8,112 nucleotides of DNA from an uncultured Clostridia bacterium (GTDB lineage Bacteria; Bacillota; Clostridia; Oscillospirales; Acutalibacteraceae): positions 1-8,112 of the forward strand of contig CAMEMA010000032.1 of NCBI GenBank assembly GCA_945926705.1, given 5' to 3'. The notes beneath the pieces were generated by a model. That model had not been told where the DNA came from and ran no database searches. It was given only the letters and a program-made list of their open reading frames with translations. The translations under genes and the position numbers were made by a program. Shown one piece after another: positions 6,977 to 8,112 of this stretch; within the stretch, counting starts at the first letter, position 1, and each line of letters begins with the position of its first letter.

Positions 6977-7531
6977 CTACGTGTTATAAAAAAGTTCATT
7001 TATATCACTAATATCTATATCCTGTGTGCTGGTTTTATTCAAGCTCCAAGCCCTTTTCAATTCTTCTGATTGTCGCTCATAAGATTTATTATCTTTCTTA
7101 TATCCTCGCATTTGCATAATCTGCTTTATCTTTGTATCTTCCGGTAAACTTAGAAATAATGCTTTAAACATATGCCAATGAAGGTCTACAATAGTAAGGT
7201 CAATGCCATATGCTTGCATAAATGAACCAACTATGTATTCCCCATCTTCTATATAATCCAATATAACTTCATTTCCAGAAGATGTCCCTCTGGGGGTGCT
7301 ATTTGGATTTGTATAAAAATCAACAATTCCTTTTAAAATTTCATCTCTATGCCTAAATAAATCAAGTGCAGTGATTCCTTTTATCACATACGCAATATCT
7401 TCTATTTTTGTTTCCGGATTATCTAATTTCTCGCCAATATCAATCCATTTTCTGAAATCTGTATCTAATAAATAAGGCTCACCTGCCACATATATGTGAC
7501 TTGGCAAGCCTTTCTGTCTTAAATCAATCAT
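6977..7531 (-). CDS. Gp15-family tail protein
   Basis: The 184-residue product looks like the phage Gp15 family (Phage_Gp15), small proteins encoded just before the tape measure gene in Gram-positive siphophages and thought to act in tail assembly; their biochemical role is not well defined. Family-like features are the opening MIDLRQKGLPSHIYVAGEPY followed by LDTDFRKWI (residues 22-30), the acidic DYIEDGEYIVGSFMQAYGID block (92-111), and the DLHWHMFKALFLSLPEDTKI segment (116-135) followed by MRGYK, a signature for the C-terminal half of the family. Length is normal for the family. The ATG at 7531 overlaps the upstream stop by 8 nt (TGAATGATTGA) and has only a weak Shine-Dalgarno match, so translation probably depends on ribosomes finishing the upstream gene. 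It ends with TAG at 6979-6977, 22 nt before the tape measure start. Confidence 0.82.
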   Translation of the reverse strand: MIDLRQKGLPSHIYVAGEPYLLDTDFRKWIDIGEKLDNPETKIEDIAYVIKGITALDLFRHRDEILKGIVDFYTNPNSTPRGTSSGNEVILDYIEDGEYIVGSFMQAYGIDLTIVDLHWHMFKALFLSLPEDTKIKQIMQMRGYKKDNKSYERQSEELKRAWSLNKTSTQDIDISDINELFYNT

Positions 7532-7901
7532 TCAACTTTAATTTTGCCGCTTTCTCAGCAGTAACTAAAAGTTCTTTAAGGGATTCGATATTGGCATTAT
7601 CAATCATCTCATTTGTTCTCTGCATATTGAAGTCATTAAGTGGAGTATTATATGTTTCCAAGACTTTCAGATATAAAATGTTGATTTCGTTTGGGTCACA
7701 TTGTAGGAATGTACCTATAAGTTCTTTTATCTTATCTTTTCCAATGATATCTGAAACCACATTATACATACCTTTGCACTTATCCTGGTAAGAAGCATTT
7801 CCAACATTCATATCTTCCTGTTTTTCCAACTTGTTCGCAATCGTAAAACTGTATTTAGGAAGTTCAACTTCCTCTCCTTTGAAATTCAAAATATAATCCA
7901 T
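7524..7901 (-). CDS. Putative tail assembly chaperone (125 aa)
   Basis: This 125-residue, mostly helical, charged protein starts with MDYILNFKGEEVELP and has a central DPNEINILYLKVLETYN segment and a lysine-rich C-terminus (EKAAKLKLND). Small proteins in this slot, between the tube protein and the tape measure gene, are usually tail assembly chaperones that hold the tape measure protein before the tube polymerises. The role is inferred from position, size and general character; I do not see a diagnostic motif. The start is fixed by an AAGGAGGC site 6 nt upstream. The TGA stop (7526-7524) overlaps the following gene by 8 nt. The G/G-T type frameshift of lambda-like phages is not supported: the next gene's frame has a TGA directly before its ATG, and no slippery heptamer is present near the end. 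Confidence 0.6.
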   Translation of the reverse strand: MDYILNFKGEEVELPKYSFTIANKLEKQEDMNVGNASYQDKCKGMYNVVSDIIGKDKIKELIGTFLQCDPNEINILYLKVLETYNTPLNDFNMQRTNEMIDNANIESLKELLVTAEKAAKLKLND

Positions 7902-7907
7902 TATATT

Positions 7908-7915
7908 GCCTCCTT
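7908..7915 (-). promoter_or_regulatory. Strong ribosome binding site for the chaperone-position gene
   Basis: The minus strand reads AAGGAGGC, 6 nt before the ATG at 7901-7899. It lies in the 22-nt gap after the tube gene stop and fixes this start. Confidence 0.85.
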
Positions 7916-7923
7916 ATAATTGA

Positions 7924-8112
7924 TTATTCTGCCGGAACGAATGTAGGGGCTCCACCCTCAATTGTATACGTTCCCTTTTCAATGTCTCCACCCATCTTGA
8001 TTGAAAATGTGATTTTTCCGTCCACAGTATTCAATACCTTGGATGTCAATGTTGCTATACACCGCCAAGCCTTTTTACCTGTTCCACCAAAGCACATCAA
8101 GAATGGAACCTA
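7924..8112 (-). CDS. Probable major tail (tube) protein, C-terminal part, cut by the window edge
   Basis: This is the 3' end of a gene that enters from the right. The readable frame gives 61 residues ending in the motif FVPAE and a TAA stop at 7926-7924. The segment contains GKKAWRCIATLTSK and DGKITFSIKMGGDIEKGTYT, alternating polar and hydrophobic residues as in beta strands, which fits the C-terminal beta-sandwich end of a tail tube subunit. Position supports this: in siphophages of Gram-positive bacteria the tube gene lies just before the chaperone, Gp15 and tape measure genes. It ends 22 nt before the next start. One oddity: the very first codon at the edge (8112-8110) reads TAG in this frame, so the frame does not simply continue to the right. 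An internal ATG at 8097-8095 would leave a 57-residue protein, but no Shine-Dalgarno sequence precedes it. The product assignment rests mainly on gene order. Confidence 0.5.

Noticed and set aside
7487..7498. Perfect 12-bp palindrome CACATATATGTG
   Set aside because: It lies inside Gp15 codons (around His-Ile-Tyr-Val), is AT-rich, and has no promoter or operator context; chance is the simpler explanation.
7524..7570. Programmed frameshift joining the chaperone-position gene to Gp15
   Set aside because: The needed shift would be +1 or -2, the Gp15 frame has a TGA immediately before its ATG, and no slippery heptamer is present in the last codons.
6977..8112. Amber (TAG) recoding, suggested by the TAG at 8110-8112
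   Set aside because: The Gp15 gene ends in TAG exactly before a ribosome binding site and at its normal length, and the long genes of 476, 627 and 793 codons contain no in-frame TAG, so TAG is used as a stop here.
1..8112. Search for tRNA genes, CRISPR arrays, insertion sequences, attachment sites and defence genes
   Set aside because: The whole window is covered by tail genes on one strand with gaps of at most 22 nt; the only repeats are protein-level repeats within genes.

Overview
The window is a densely packed, one-directional segment of a siphophage (or prophage) tail module. Every gene I can support lies on the minus strand, so transcription runs from the right edge to the left edge. 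The DNA is AT-rich, with strong AGGAGG/GAGGTG-type ribosome binding sites and ATG starts. The protein set (Gp15 family, a TP901-type tape measure protein, a Sipho_tail distal tail protein, and a Gp37/Tal-like tail-tip protein) is typical of phages of low-GC Gram-positive bacteria. A clostridial host, such as a gut Lachnospiraceae-like anaerobe, is my best inference but is not proven by the sequence. No integrase, lysis gene, capsid gene or host gene is visible, so phage and prophage cannot be told apart.

Layout in order of transcription: (1) right edge, 7924-8112, the C-terminal end of what is probably the major tail (tube) protein, whose frame hits an amber triplet at the last three bases of the window; (2) 7524-7901, a small protein in the tail assembly chaperone position; (3) 6977-7531, a Gp15-family tail protein overlapping it by 8 nt; (4) 4573-6954, the 793-residue tape measure protein with a regular 44-residue hydrophobic repeat; (5) 3734-4576, the distal tail protein (Dit); (6) 1860-3743, a Gp37/Tal-like tail-tip protein split by a large insertion of tandem aromatic repeats; (7) 427-1857, a baseplate/tail-fibre protein with a recognisable N-terminal half and an unrecognised C-terminal half; (8) left edge, 1-427, the N-terminal 142 residues of an unrecognised protein translationally coupled to the fibre gene.

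The gene products fit one assembly pathway. The chaperone-position protein and Gp15 act around the tape measure protein, which sets tail length while tube protein polymerises around it. Dit forms the hub at the end of the tube, the Gp37/Tal-like protein sits on Dit at the tip, and the fibre protein and the last partial protein are the outermost, host-contacting candidates. Neighbouring genes overlap by 1-10 nt or are separated by 2-22 nt. Several ribosome binding sites lie inside the last codons of the preceding gene, so the block is almost certainly a single polycistronic unit whose promoter and terminator are outside the window.

The most notable structures are the aromatic repeat insertion in the Gp37/Tal-like protein (about eight units in two sub-families), the 44-residue periodicity in the tape measure protein, and the closed frame at the right edge. 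I found no RNA genes, CRISPR array, insertion sequence, terminator or attachment site, and no gene-free stretch longer than 22 bases.
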